DNA from: Sulfitobacter sp.
GTDB taxonomy: Bacteria > Pseudomonadota > Alphaproteobacteria > Rhodobacterales > Rhodobacteraceae
Reading direction: 5' to 3'
Length of the DNA: 5,218 bases
Assembly: GCA_024636395.1 (NCBI GenBank)
Contig: JAGXHD010000099.1
Location: forward strand, 1 to 5,218
The notes under the pieces were generated by a model. The model was not told the origin of the DNA, searched no databases, and saw only the letters and a program-made list of their open reading frames with translations. Below, one piece after another: positions 1 through 5,218 of the stretch (positions are counted from its first letter, which is position 1; the number at the start of each line of letters is the position of its first letter). The translations under genes and the position numbers were made by a program.

Positions 1-1027
1 CCGCACGGTCATCGGGCAGCAGATCAAGCTTGTTCCACACCTCGAAGGTGCGCGTGTCCGAGGGCACGCCAAGCGAGGTTAGGATATCACGGACATTGCG
101 CGCCTGCTCTTCGGTCTCCGCATGGCTGATGTCGCGCACGTGCAGGATGATATCGGCGGCAAGCACTTCCTCCAGCGTCGCGCGGAACGCCGCGACCAGC
201 TCTGTCGGCAGATCGGAAATGAAACCCACCGTATCGCTCATAATGATTTCGGGGCCATCGAGCAGTTCAAGGCTGCGCATTGTGGGATCGAGCGTGGCGA
301 AAAGCATGTCCTTTACGAGCACATCCGCTCCGGTCAGGCGATTAAACAGCGTCGATTTACCGGCGTTGGTATAGCCCACCAAGGCAACGATCGGGTACGG
401 AATCTTGGCGCGGGCGGAGCGGTGCAGCGCGCGGGTCTTGACGACCTTCTCAAGCTGGCGGCGCAGGCGCACCAGTTGCTCATCAATGGCACGGCGGTCA
501 GATTCGATCTGCGTCTCGCCGGGACCGCCGACAAATCCAAGGCCGCCACGCTGACGCTCGAGATGGGTCCAAGCGCGCACCAACCGCGTGCGCTGGTAAT
601 TGAGCGCGGCCATCTCGACCTGTAAAACACCCTCGCGGGTGGCGGCGCGGTCGCTGAAGATCTCGAGGATCAGACCGGTCCTGTCGAGTAGTTTGACCGA
701 CCAGGCTTTCTCGAGGTTGCGCTGCTGCACCGGCGTCACATGGGCATCGACCAGTACCAGCTCGATCTCCTGCTCTTTCAGGATGAGCCGGATTTCCTCG
801 ATCTTGCCTTTGCCGAACAAATGCCCGGCATTGAGCGTGCGCAGCGGGACAATGGCCTTTCCGATAACGTCGAGATTCGGCAAGGCTTCCGCTAGCGCCA
901 CAGCCTCGGCGAGCGCTGGAACAGGTTCTCGCCGGTCATTGTCATTTTTGATGTCAGGATGCAGCACCCAAGCGCGCGTACGCGCGGGGCCGTCAGTTTC
1001 GTCGATCTGGAATTCAGGCTTGCTCAA
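1..1027 (-). CDS. hflX: GTPase HflX, ribosome-splitting factor (partial, C-terminus off the left edge)
   Basis: HflX is a cytosolic GTPase that binds the 50S subunit and splits stalled 70S ribosomes, especially under heat stress. The frame is open from 1027 to base 1 and gives 342 residues. The N-terminal HflX domain (about residues 1-200) includes the family's glycine-rich stretch [11 protein letters not shown] and the [15 protein letters not shown] segment that leads into a basic helical linker. The GTPase domain follows: G1 GYTNAGKS at 218-225, G3 DTVGF at 265-269 and G4 NKLD at 332-335. G5 and the C-terminal domain, roughly 80 residues in related proteins, lie outside the window. I chose the TTG at 1027 because it overlaps the hfq stop codon by 4 bases (TTGA), it opens with [12 protein letters not shown], and I found no ATG or GTG in frame shortly upstream. 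A GAGGG at 1044-1040 could serve as ribosome binding site, although its 12-base spacing is long. Translation is probably coupled to hfq. The family call is very secure and the start codon moderately so. Confidence 0.95.
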
Positions 1028-1263
1028 GAAGCGTCTTCGCCCTCGTACAGGCTGATCGGTTGGCTTGGCATGATGGTCGAAATCGCGTGCTTGTACACAA
1101 GCTGCGATTGGCCGTCGCGGCGCAAAAGAACGCAGAAATTGTCAAACCAGGTGATAACTCCCTGAAGTTTTACACCATTTATCAGGAAGATCGTAACCGG
1201 TACTTTGGTCTTGCGCACGTGGTTCAGGAACGCATCCTGGAGGTTCTGTCTATCAGACGCCAT
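1024..1263 (-). CDS. hfq: RNA chaperone Hfq
   Basis: Hfq is a hexameric Sm-like protein that pairs small RNAs with mRNAs. This copy has 79 residues, a short alphaproteobacterial form lacking the long disordered tail of the E. coli protein. The N-terminal helix carries QNLQDAFLN, with Q9 and D10 matching the proximal-face Q8 and D9 of E. coli. Sm1 is about residues 21-50 ([15 protein letters not shown], then FDNF at 40-43). Sm2 contains the diagnostic YKHAIS at 57-62, whose Y, K and H line the uridine-binding proximal pore. The rim patch reads RKTK (17-20) where E. coli has RRER. I chose the ATG at 1263 (MASDRQN) because it gives the usual family N-terminus. In-frame ATGs at 1278 and 1311 would add 5 or 16 residues of non-family sequence. 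No strong Shine-Dalgarno precedes any of them. The stop codon overlaps the hflX start, so the two genes are probably co-transcribed and translationally coupled. Confidence 0.97.
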
Positions 1264-1318
1264 AGTTTGATCTTTCATTTTTTCTTGTCGTTTGCCGCAA
1301 TCGGCCCGCATCGCTATG

Positions 1319-1361
1319 ACTATGAAGCGCCTCCCTGAAAGTTTCCACCCCCAAAATCAAG
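1319..1361 (-). promoter_or_regulatory. Candidate promoter region for hfq-hflX
   Basis: This lies in the 126-bp gap between trkH and hfq. Read on the minus strand, TGGAAA (1347-1342) and CATAGT (1324-1319) are separated by exactly 17 bases, and each matches four of six positions of the sigma-70 hexamers. An alternative is a heat-shock-sigma-like -35, CTTGAT (1361-1356), followed 14 bases later by CTTTCA (1341-1336), but that -10 is poor. Transcription from the first candidate would start near 1312 and leave a leader of about 50 bases before the preferred hfq ATG. Both matches are weak. The call rests mainly on gap size, the change of function between trkH and hfq, and the general knowledge that hfq is stress-regulated in Rhodobacter relatives. 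Confidence 0.25.
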
Positions 1362-1389
1362 CAATAGCAAAGGGGTACCTGCAGACGTG

Positions 1390-2919
1390 TCAGCTGCGCC
1401 ACAGATCGGGGGTCAGCAGGGCGATGATAGCAAGGGTTTCGAGCCGCCCCAGAACCATCGCCGCTGCCAGAATAGCCTTCGCAGGGTCGCTGAGCGACAT
1501 CAGCGCGATCGGCGTCTCGCCCGCCACCGCCGTGAGCGGCCCGGTTGTGGAGAGCATTGCGATCGACAGCACCAACGCCTGCTCGAAGGTCACGCCCACG
1601 AGTGTCAGCGCCAGCGTCACCGCTGCAAACGACAGGGCAAATAGCATAAAAAAGATCCACGCGATGAATGCGCCGCCCGATTGCAGGCGGCGACCGGCGA
1701 TACCCGCGCCCGACACGGAATGCGGGTGCACCAACTGCTCCATTTCACGCACTGCGTTGCGGTAGAGCGCATAAACCCTCAGCAGCTTAACGCCGCCCGC
1801 CGTGGTCGCAACCCCGCCGCCCACAAGTGCCAGCCCCATGAGGATCAGCCCAGGTGTGCGCAGCCCCGACCAGTTTTGTGCCTGCCCCCAGAAGTCGGAG
1901 ACAAAGCCCGTGGTCGACAGGAACGACAGAACCGTAAAGATCGAGCCCCAAAGGGCAGCGAGCCCCCCCAGCAGCGTGTCGGTGGTTTGCAAATCGAACG
2001 CGCTGAGGAAATGCCGTGCGAACAGCAGCAACGGCACCAGCAAGACGATGGCCAGGCCGATGCGGAATTCGGGATCTGTCCGCAGGCCGCCTTGTGTGGC
2101 GGTCATGGTATCGGAGGAGAACGTAAGACGCGAAAGCGCCAAGAGCATGAATGCTGCCATCATCACTTCCGCGATCATTCCGCCCGCCGCCGGATCTCCC
2201 CCCGCCGAGATCCCCGATGTTGCGATGACCGACATCGCGTGGCAAAGCGCGTTCAGTGGATCCTGACCCGACAAGATCAGCAACACCCACAAAGCGAGGG
2301 TGAGCCCAGCGTAGAGCGGCCCCAGCGTCTGCATCGCACGCAAGATGCGGCGCCGCGCGCTGGCTCTGCGCGTCGTATACAACTCTACCTCCTGACGACC
2401 TGGCTCCGCCTGTGCCGTGACCTCGAAGCCACCCAGATTAAGCGGAGCGAGAATGGCCACAGCCGCGACCCACATCACGAAACCGCCCATCCAGCCTACC
2501 TGCGCCCGCCACAGATGCAGCGCCGGGCCGAGGCGTCGCGGATCGTCGAACAGGGTCGCGCCGGTGGTGGTGAAGGACGTGAGCATTTCAAAATAGGCAT
2601 TGTAGAAGCGCGTCGTCGGCAAGGCCTCGACAAAGGGGATGGCAAAAAATACGGGCAGAAACACGAAGGCACAAAAAAGCGAGAGCAGTGGGCCCAAAGC
2701 ACCCTGACGCGGCGCGCGCCCCGCGTGTGCGATCCCAATCAGCATGAAGGTCACGGTGCCGAGCAAGCCCGCGTAGAAAAATGCCTGGCTGGTCTCGTGC
2801 CGGTCGGCGACGGCGCCATAGATGGCAGGGATGAGCATCGACACCGCGCCTGCCCCGAACATCAGCAAAAACAGCGGCAGCCGTGACAGATCATAGATGA
2901 AACTATTCTGGCGACCCAC
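1390..2919 (-). CDS. trkH: Trk potassium uptake system membrane subunit TrkH
   Basis: TrkH is the inner-membrane, K+-conducting subunit of the Trk system and is gated by a cytosolic TrkA ring. The 509 residues have the SKT-superfamily layout of four membrane-pore-membrane repeats. The four pore loops carry the selectivity-filter glycines: TTTGATLF (G120), ATSGISAG (G236), STTGFVSD (G338) and STTGPLT (G460). Hydrophobic segments are visible at about 11-37, 46-66, 75-100, 142-163, 199-218, 248-267, 286-305, 316-335, 353-380, 415-442 and 480-502. The family signature following the third repeat is seen as TAGGVKLLR (373-381), and MVLGRLET near the C-terminus is also typical. E. coli TrkH is 483 residues, so the length is normal. 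The start is a GTG, supported by AAGGA placed 7 bases upstream. The gene follows trkA by 12 bases, so the two subunits are almost certainly made together. TrkH versus the related KtrB is decided by length and by the adjacent two-domain TrkA. Confidence 0.95.
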   Translation of the reverse strand: MGRQNSFIYDLSRLPLFLLMFGAGAVSMLIPAIYGAVADRHETSQAFFYAGLLGTVTFMLIGIAHAGRAPRQGALGPLLSLFCAFVFLPVFFAIPFVEALPTTRFYNAYFEMLTSFTTTGATLFDDPRRLGPALHLWRAQVGWMGGFVMWVAAVAILAPLNLGGFEVTAQAEPGRQEVELYTTRRASARRRILRAMQTLGPLYAGLTLALWVLLILSGQDPLNALCHAMSVIATSGISAGGDPAAGGMIAEVMMAAFMLLALSRLTFSSDTMTATQGGLRTDPEFRIGLAIVLLVPLLLFARHFLSAFDLQTTDTLLGGLAALWGSIFTVLSFLSTTGFVSDFWGQAQNWSGLRTPGLILMGLALVGGGVATTAGGVKLLRVYALYRNAVREMEQLVHPHSVSGAGIAGRRLQSGGAFIAWIFFMLFALSFAAVTLALTLVGVTFEQALVLSIAMLSTTGPLTAVAGETPIALMSLSDPAKAILAAAMVLGRLETLAIIALLTPDLWRS

Positions 2920-2926
2920 GGGTTGG

Positions 2927-2931
2927 TCCTT
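2927..2931 (-). promoter_or_regulatory. Ribosome binding site of trkH, fixes the GTG start
   Basis: On the minus strand AAGGA directly follows the TAG stop of trkA and sits 7 bases before the GTG at 2919. This is the best Shine-Dalgarno match I found among the genes in the window. It supports the GTG over any internal ATG, and its position against the trkA stop codon suggests coupled translation of the two Trk subunits. Confidence 0.8.
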
Positions 2932-4308
2932 CTAGAAAAAGTCGATGGACACCTGCATCAGCTGTTCAAGCTGTGCCACATCCTTTGTGAGAACAAAGAC
3001 GGCGATCACATCGCCCTCGTCGATGCGGGTGTCGCCCAGCGGGCGGATGATCTTGTCGCCCTTGCGCACCGCCCCCACCAGCGCACCTTCTGGGAAGTCG
3101 ATCTCATTGATCTTCTTACCGGCCATGGGCGAGGTGGATAGTACCTCCGCCTCGATCACTTCCGCCTCCGCATCACCGATGGAGTAAACCGCGCGCACAC
3201 GCCCGTGTCGGATGTGGCGCAGGATCGAGGACACGGTGGTGGCGCGCGGGTTGATGTAGGCATCGATGCCCAGAGGCGTCATCAGGGGCACCAGCGTGGG
3301 ATCGTTGATGAGAGCGATCACGTAAGGACAGCCTTCGGCCTTGGCACGTACGCAGGCGAGCATGTTGGTCTTGTCGTCGTCCGTCACGGCGAGCATTGCA
3401 TCGGCACGGTCTATTCCCGCCTCCGCCAGAAGGGCCGCATCGAGCCCGTCCCCATTCAGCACGATCGTCCGCTCCAGCGCTTCGGCTGCACGCTCCGCGC
3501 AGTGGCGATTCTTCTCGATGACTTTGGTGCGCACCCGCTTGGCACGCTTCTCCAGCGTGAGCGCCACAGACAGCCCGACATTGCCGCCTCCCACCAGAAC
3601 GACTCGCTCTTGGGTGGATGATTTCTTGCCGAACACCTCCATCGTGCGCGAAAGGTCATCGCGGTGCACGAAAATATAGGCGTCATCGCCGGCAAAGAGC
3701 TGATCTTTGGGCTCGGGCGCAAACAGGCTCCCCTCGCGACGGATGCCCACTACAACAGCACGCAGCGTCGAGAACAGATCGGTCAACTGTCGCAGCGGCG
3801 TGTTCAGCACAGGGCTGTCCTCGTCCAGCGTGATGCCCAAAAGCTGGGCCGCACCGTCCATGAATACTTCGGTGTCGAATGCCGCGGGCGCTGCAAGCCT
3901 CTGGAGCGCCGCGGCCGCCACTTCACGCTCGGGGCTGATCACCACGTCGATCGGCAGGTGATCGCGCCGGTAGAGATCTGAATAGATCGCATCGAGATAG
4001 GATTGAGAACGCAGGCGCGCGATCTTTCGGGTAATGCCGAATACGGAATGGGCAACCTGACAGGTCACCATGTTGACCTCGTCCGAATGGGTCGCGGCGA
4101 TGATCATATCGGCATCGCGCGCACCCGCCCGGTCGAGCACGTCCGGGTAGCTCGCAAATCCGGCGACACCCTGCACGTCGAGCGTATCCGTGGCGCGGCG
4201 CACAAGATCGGCGTTGCTGTCTACGACCGTGACATCGTTGCGCTCTCCGGACAAATGACGCGCAATCTGCCAGCCGACCTGGCCTGCACCGCAAATGATA
4301 ACTTTCAT
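2932..4308 (-). CDS. trkA: Trk potassium transporter peripheral NAD-binding subunit TrkA
   Basis: TrkA is the cytosolic regulatory subunit that binds NAD(H) and nucleotides and gates the TrkH channel. The 458 residues equal the length of E. coli TrkA and form two tandem RCK units. The first Rossmann fold has GAGQVG (7-12) and an acidic residue ending the second strand (D30). Its RCK_C domain spans about 145-228. The second Rossmann fold has GGGNVG (240-245) with E265 in the equivalent acidic position, and its RCK_C domain spans about 375-455. The protein ends MQVSIDFF. I chose the ATG at 4308 because MKVIICGAGQVG is the normal family start and AGGGGA lies 10 bases upstream. A GTG at 4356 in the same frame would add 16 residues of non-family sequence. 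The gene sits 132 bp after ntrX and 12 bp before trkH. Both NAD-binding glycine motifs look intact, so I see no sign of degeneration. Confidence 0.96.
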   Translation of the reverse strand: MKVIICGAGQVGWQIARHLSGERNDVTVVDSNADLVRRATDTLDVQGVAGFASYPDVLDRAGARDADMIIAATHSDEVNMVTCQVAHSVFGITRKIARLRSQSYLDAIYSDLYRRDHLPIDVVISPEREVAAAALQRLAAPAAFDTEVFMDGAAQLLGITLDEDSPVLNTPLRQLTDLFSTLRAVVVGIRREGSLFAPEPKDQLFAGDDAYIFVHRDDLSRTMEVFGKKSSTQERVVLVGGGNVGLSVALTLEKRAKRVRTKVIEKNRHCAERAAEALERTIVLNGDGLDAALLAEAGIDRADAMLAVTDDDKTNMLACVRAKAEGCPYVIALINDPTLVPLMTPLGIDAYINPRATTVSSILRHIRHGRVRAVYSIGDAEAEVIEAEVLSTSPMAGKKINEIDFPEGALVGAVRKGDKIIRPLGDTRIDEGDVIAVFVLTKDVAQLEQLMQVSIDFF

Positions 4309-4318
4309 GTCGTGGAGA

Positions 4319-4324
4319 TCCCCT
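4319..4324 (-). promoter_or_regulatory. Probable ribosome binding site of trkA
   Basis: AGGGGA on the minus strand lies 10 bases before the ATG at 4308. The spacing is slightly long, but the match favours this start over the GTG at 4356, because the site would then lie inside the coding region. Confidence 0.5.
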
Positions 4325-4374
4325 GCTGCGTTGGCTCTAAGCTCATGCCCCGCCACGCTTCTGCCTGATGAAGC

Positions 4375-4405
4375 ATGATGTGTCAGAACACACCTGTGCG
4401 GTCAA
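4375..4405 (-). promoter_or_regulatory. Candidate trkA promoter with embedded inverted repeat
   Basis: In the gap between ntrX and trkA, the minus strand shows TTGACC (4405-4400), five of six matches to a sigma-70 -35 box. The best -10 candidate is CATCAT (4380-4375), four of six, but the spacer is 19 bases, longer than ideal. Between them lies a perfect short inverted repeat, TGTGT-N4-ACACA (4379-4392), which could be an operator or chance. I saw no terminator hairpin with a T-run after ntrX, so trkA may also be read through from upstream. Treat this as a weak candidate. Confidence 0.22.
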
Positions 4406-4440
4406 ATCAATTTCCAGAGCGCTCGAGGTGCGATGCGGGG

Positions 4441-5218
4441 CTATTCCTCGTCCATGTGGGCCACGCGGGTGCCGGATTTGGCCGAGGTGACGACGCCGAG
4501 GCTCTTGAGCTTGCGGTGCAGTGCCGAGCGCTCCATGCCCACGAAATTTGCGGTGCGGGAGATATTGCCGCCAAAGCGGTTGATCTGGGTCAGCAGATAC
4601 TCCCGCTCGAAGGCCTCTCGCGCTTCGCGCAGCGGCAGGCTCGCCATGGCACCCGATAGTACCACGCGGCCCTCCTGCTCGCTGTGGTCTTCCTCGCCAG
4701 GCAGTTCGCGCGCCTCGATGGGGGCGGTCCCTTCGCCCAATATCAGCACACGCTCGACCATGTTTTTCAGCTGGCGGACGTTGCCGGGCCAGACCATCGT
4801 CTGCATCAAGGCCTGCGCGTCATCGGTGATCTCGCGCAGGGGCAGGCCCTGATGCGCGTTGAATTCGGCGATGAAATGCGCGGCGAGCAGCGGAATATCC
4901 TCGCGCCGCTCCGCCAGCGACGGCACCGCGATCGGCACAACATTCAGGCGATGGTACAGCTCCTCGCGGAAATTCTCAGCTTCAATCTCGGCCATCAAGT
5001 CCTTGTTCGTGCTCGATATCACGCGCAAATCGACACGCACCTTGTCGTTACCGCCGACGCGGGTGAATTGCTGGTCCACCAGCACGCGCAGGATCTTCGA
5101 TTGCGTGCCCAGCGGCATGTCCGCCACTTCGTCGAAATAGACCACACCGCCGTGGCCCTGCTCCAGCAGACCCGGCTCGACGCCGCGCTCGGGCGTCTCG
5201 CGGCCGAACAGAACCTCC
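4441..5218 (-). CDS. ntrX: Nitrogen assimilation response regulator NtrX (partial, N-terminus off the right edge)
   Basis: This is the C-terminal 258 residues of an NtrC-family response regulator. The receiver domain and Walker A motif lie beyond the right edge. Visible AAA+ elements, numbered from the first full codon: the FG of the ELFG-type motif (VLFG here, 2-5), Walker B VVYFDEVADMP (25-35), sensor I ISSTN (67-71), the arginine-finger segment FREELYHRLNV (83-93) and sensor II WPGNVRQLKN (143-152). A Fis-type helix-turn-helix (about 207-241, NISRTANFVGMERSALHRKL) binds DNA. The stretch between FG and Walker B reads RETPERGVEPGLLEQG, with no GAFTGA, the loop that contacts sigma-54. This matches NtrX rather than a classical sigma-54 activator. 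NtrX is normally phosphorylated by the membrane kinase NtrY and linked to nitrogen and redox control. The neighbours trkA, trkH, hfq and hflX fit the alphaproteobacterial ntrYX locus. NtrC is the main alternative, since some Rhodobacter NtrC also lack GAFTGA, but context and the MERSALHRKLKSLGV helix favour NtrX. Confidence 0.9.
   Translation of the reverse strand, partial: EVLFGRETPERGVEPGLLEQGHGGVVYFDEVADMPLGTQSKILRVLVDQQFTRVGGNDKVRVDLRVISSTNKDLMAEIEAENFREELYHRLNVVPIAVPSLAERREDIPLLAAHFIAEFNAHQGLPLREITDDAQALMQTMVWPGNVRQLKNMVERVLILGEGTAPIEARELPGEEDHSEQEGRVVLSGAMASLPLREAREAFEREYLLTQINRFGGNISRTANFVGMERSALHRKLKSLGVVTSAKSGTRVAHMDEE

Noticed and set aside
122..625. Plus-strand open frame of 167 codons opposite hflX
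   Set aside because: The opposite strand carries unmistakable HflX motifs, and this frame has no family resemblance.
1337..1380. ACCCC and GGGGT segments as a possible trkH terminator hairpin
   Set aside because: The stem is only about 5 bp with a large loop, and no T-run follows on the minus strand.
1681..2886. Long plus-strand open frame (401 codons) opposite trkH
   Set aside because: It is rich in R, Q, H and E, with no recognisable domain or hydrophobic pattern, and lies wholly antisense to a clear trkH. It is a GC-driven shadow frame.
3205..3621. Plus-strand open frame opposite trkA
   Set aside because: It is antisense to the second Rossmann domain of TrkA, with a composition typical of complement-strand shadows.
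4309..4356. 16-codon N-terminal extension of TrkA from a GTG at 4356
   Set aside because: The family protein begins MKVIICGAGQVG, a Shine-Dalgarno-like AGGGGA precedes the ATG at 4308, and the shorter form gives the standard 458 residues.
4003..4368. Plus-strand open frame running over the trkA start into the ntrX-trkA gap
   Set aside because: Most of it is antisense to the first RCK domain of TrkA, and I see no domain or family resemblance that would support a real divergent gene.
4423..4432. Overlapping palindromes (GAGCGCTC, CTCGAG) just after the ntrX stop as a terminator
   Set aside because: They are simple short palindromes without a loop or T-run, expected by chance in GC-rich DNA.
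1..5218. Mobile element, CRISPR array, tRNA or novel defence system
   Set aside because: Coding sequence of five recognisable core genes fills nearly the whole window. The only gaps are 132, 126 and 12 bp, and none holds long repeats, transposase remnants or a tRNA-like fold.

Overview
The window looks like a conserved chromosomal segment of an alphaproteobacterium, most likely Rhodobacterales (Rhodobacter/Roseobacter group). Three things point there: the gene order ntrX-trkA-trkH-hfq-hflX, an Hfq that closely matches my memory of Rhodobacter-type Hfq, and an NtrX without a GAFTGA loop. The DNA is GC-rich and uses GC-rich codons. All five genes lie on the minus strand, so the biological reading direction runs from base 5218 down to base 1.

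Layout in reading direction: (1) the C-terminal 258 residues of NtrX, an NtrC-family response regulator, entering at the right edge and ending at 4441. (2) A 132-bp gap with a weak promoter-like motif and a short inverted repeat. (3) trkA (4308-2932), the cytosolic NAD-binding subunit of the Trk potassium system. (4) trkH (2919-1390), its membrane subunit, 12 bp after trkA, with a GTG start and a clear Shine-Dalgarno sequence. (5) A 126-bp gap with candidate promoter elements and an A-rich leader. (6) hfq (1263-1024), a 79-residue RNA chaperone. (7) hflX, starting at a TTG inside the hfq stop codon (1027) and running off the left edge after 342 residues, just past the NKLD motif of its GTPase domain.

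Functionally the window combines a two-component regulator (NtrX, normally paired with the sensor kinase NtrY encoded upstream), a complete TrkAH potassium uptake system, and the hfq-hflX pair acting in sRNA regulation and ribosome rescue. Spacing suggests two tightly coupled pairs, trkA-trkH and hfq-hflX. Either gap of about 130 bp could hold a promoter, and I see no convincing terminator in either, so read-through from ntrX to hflX is possible.

I found no mobile element, CRISPR array, tRNA, rRNA or sign of recent transfer. The region is largely ordinary core genome. The most notable feature is the shortened, GAFTGA-less L1 loop of NtrX, which argues against classical sigma-54 activation. 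No clearly new system is visible.
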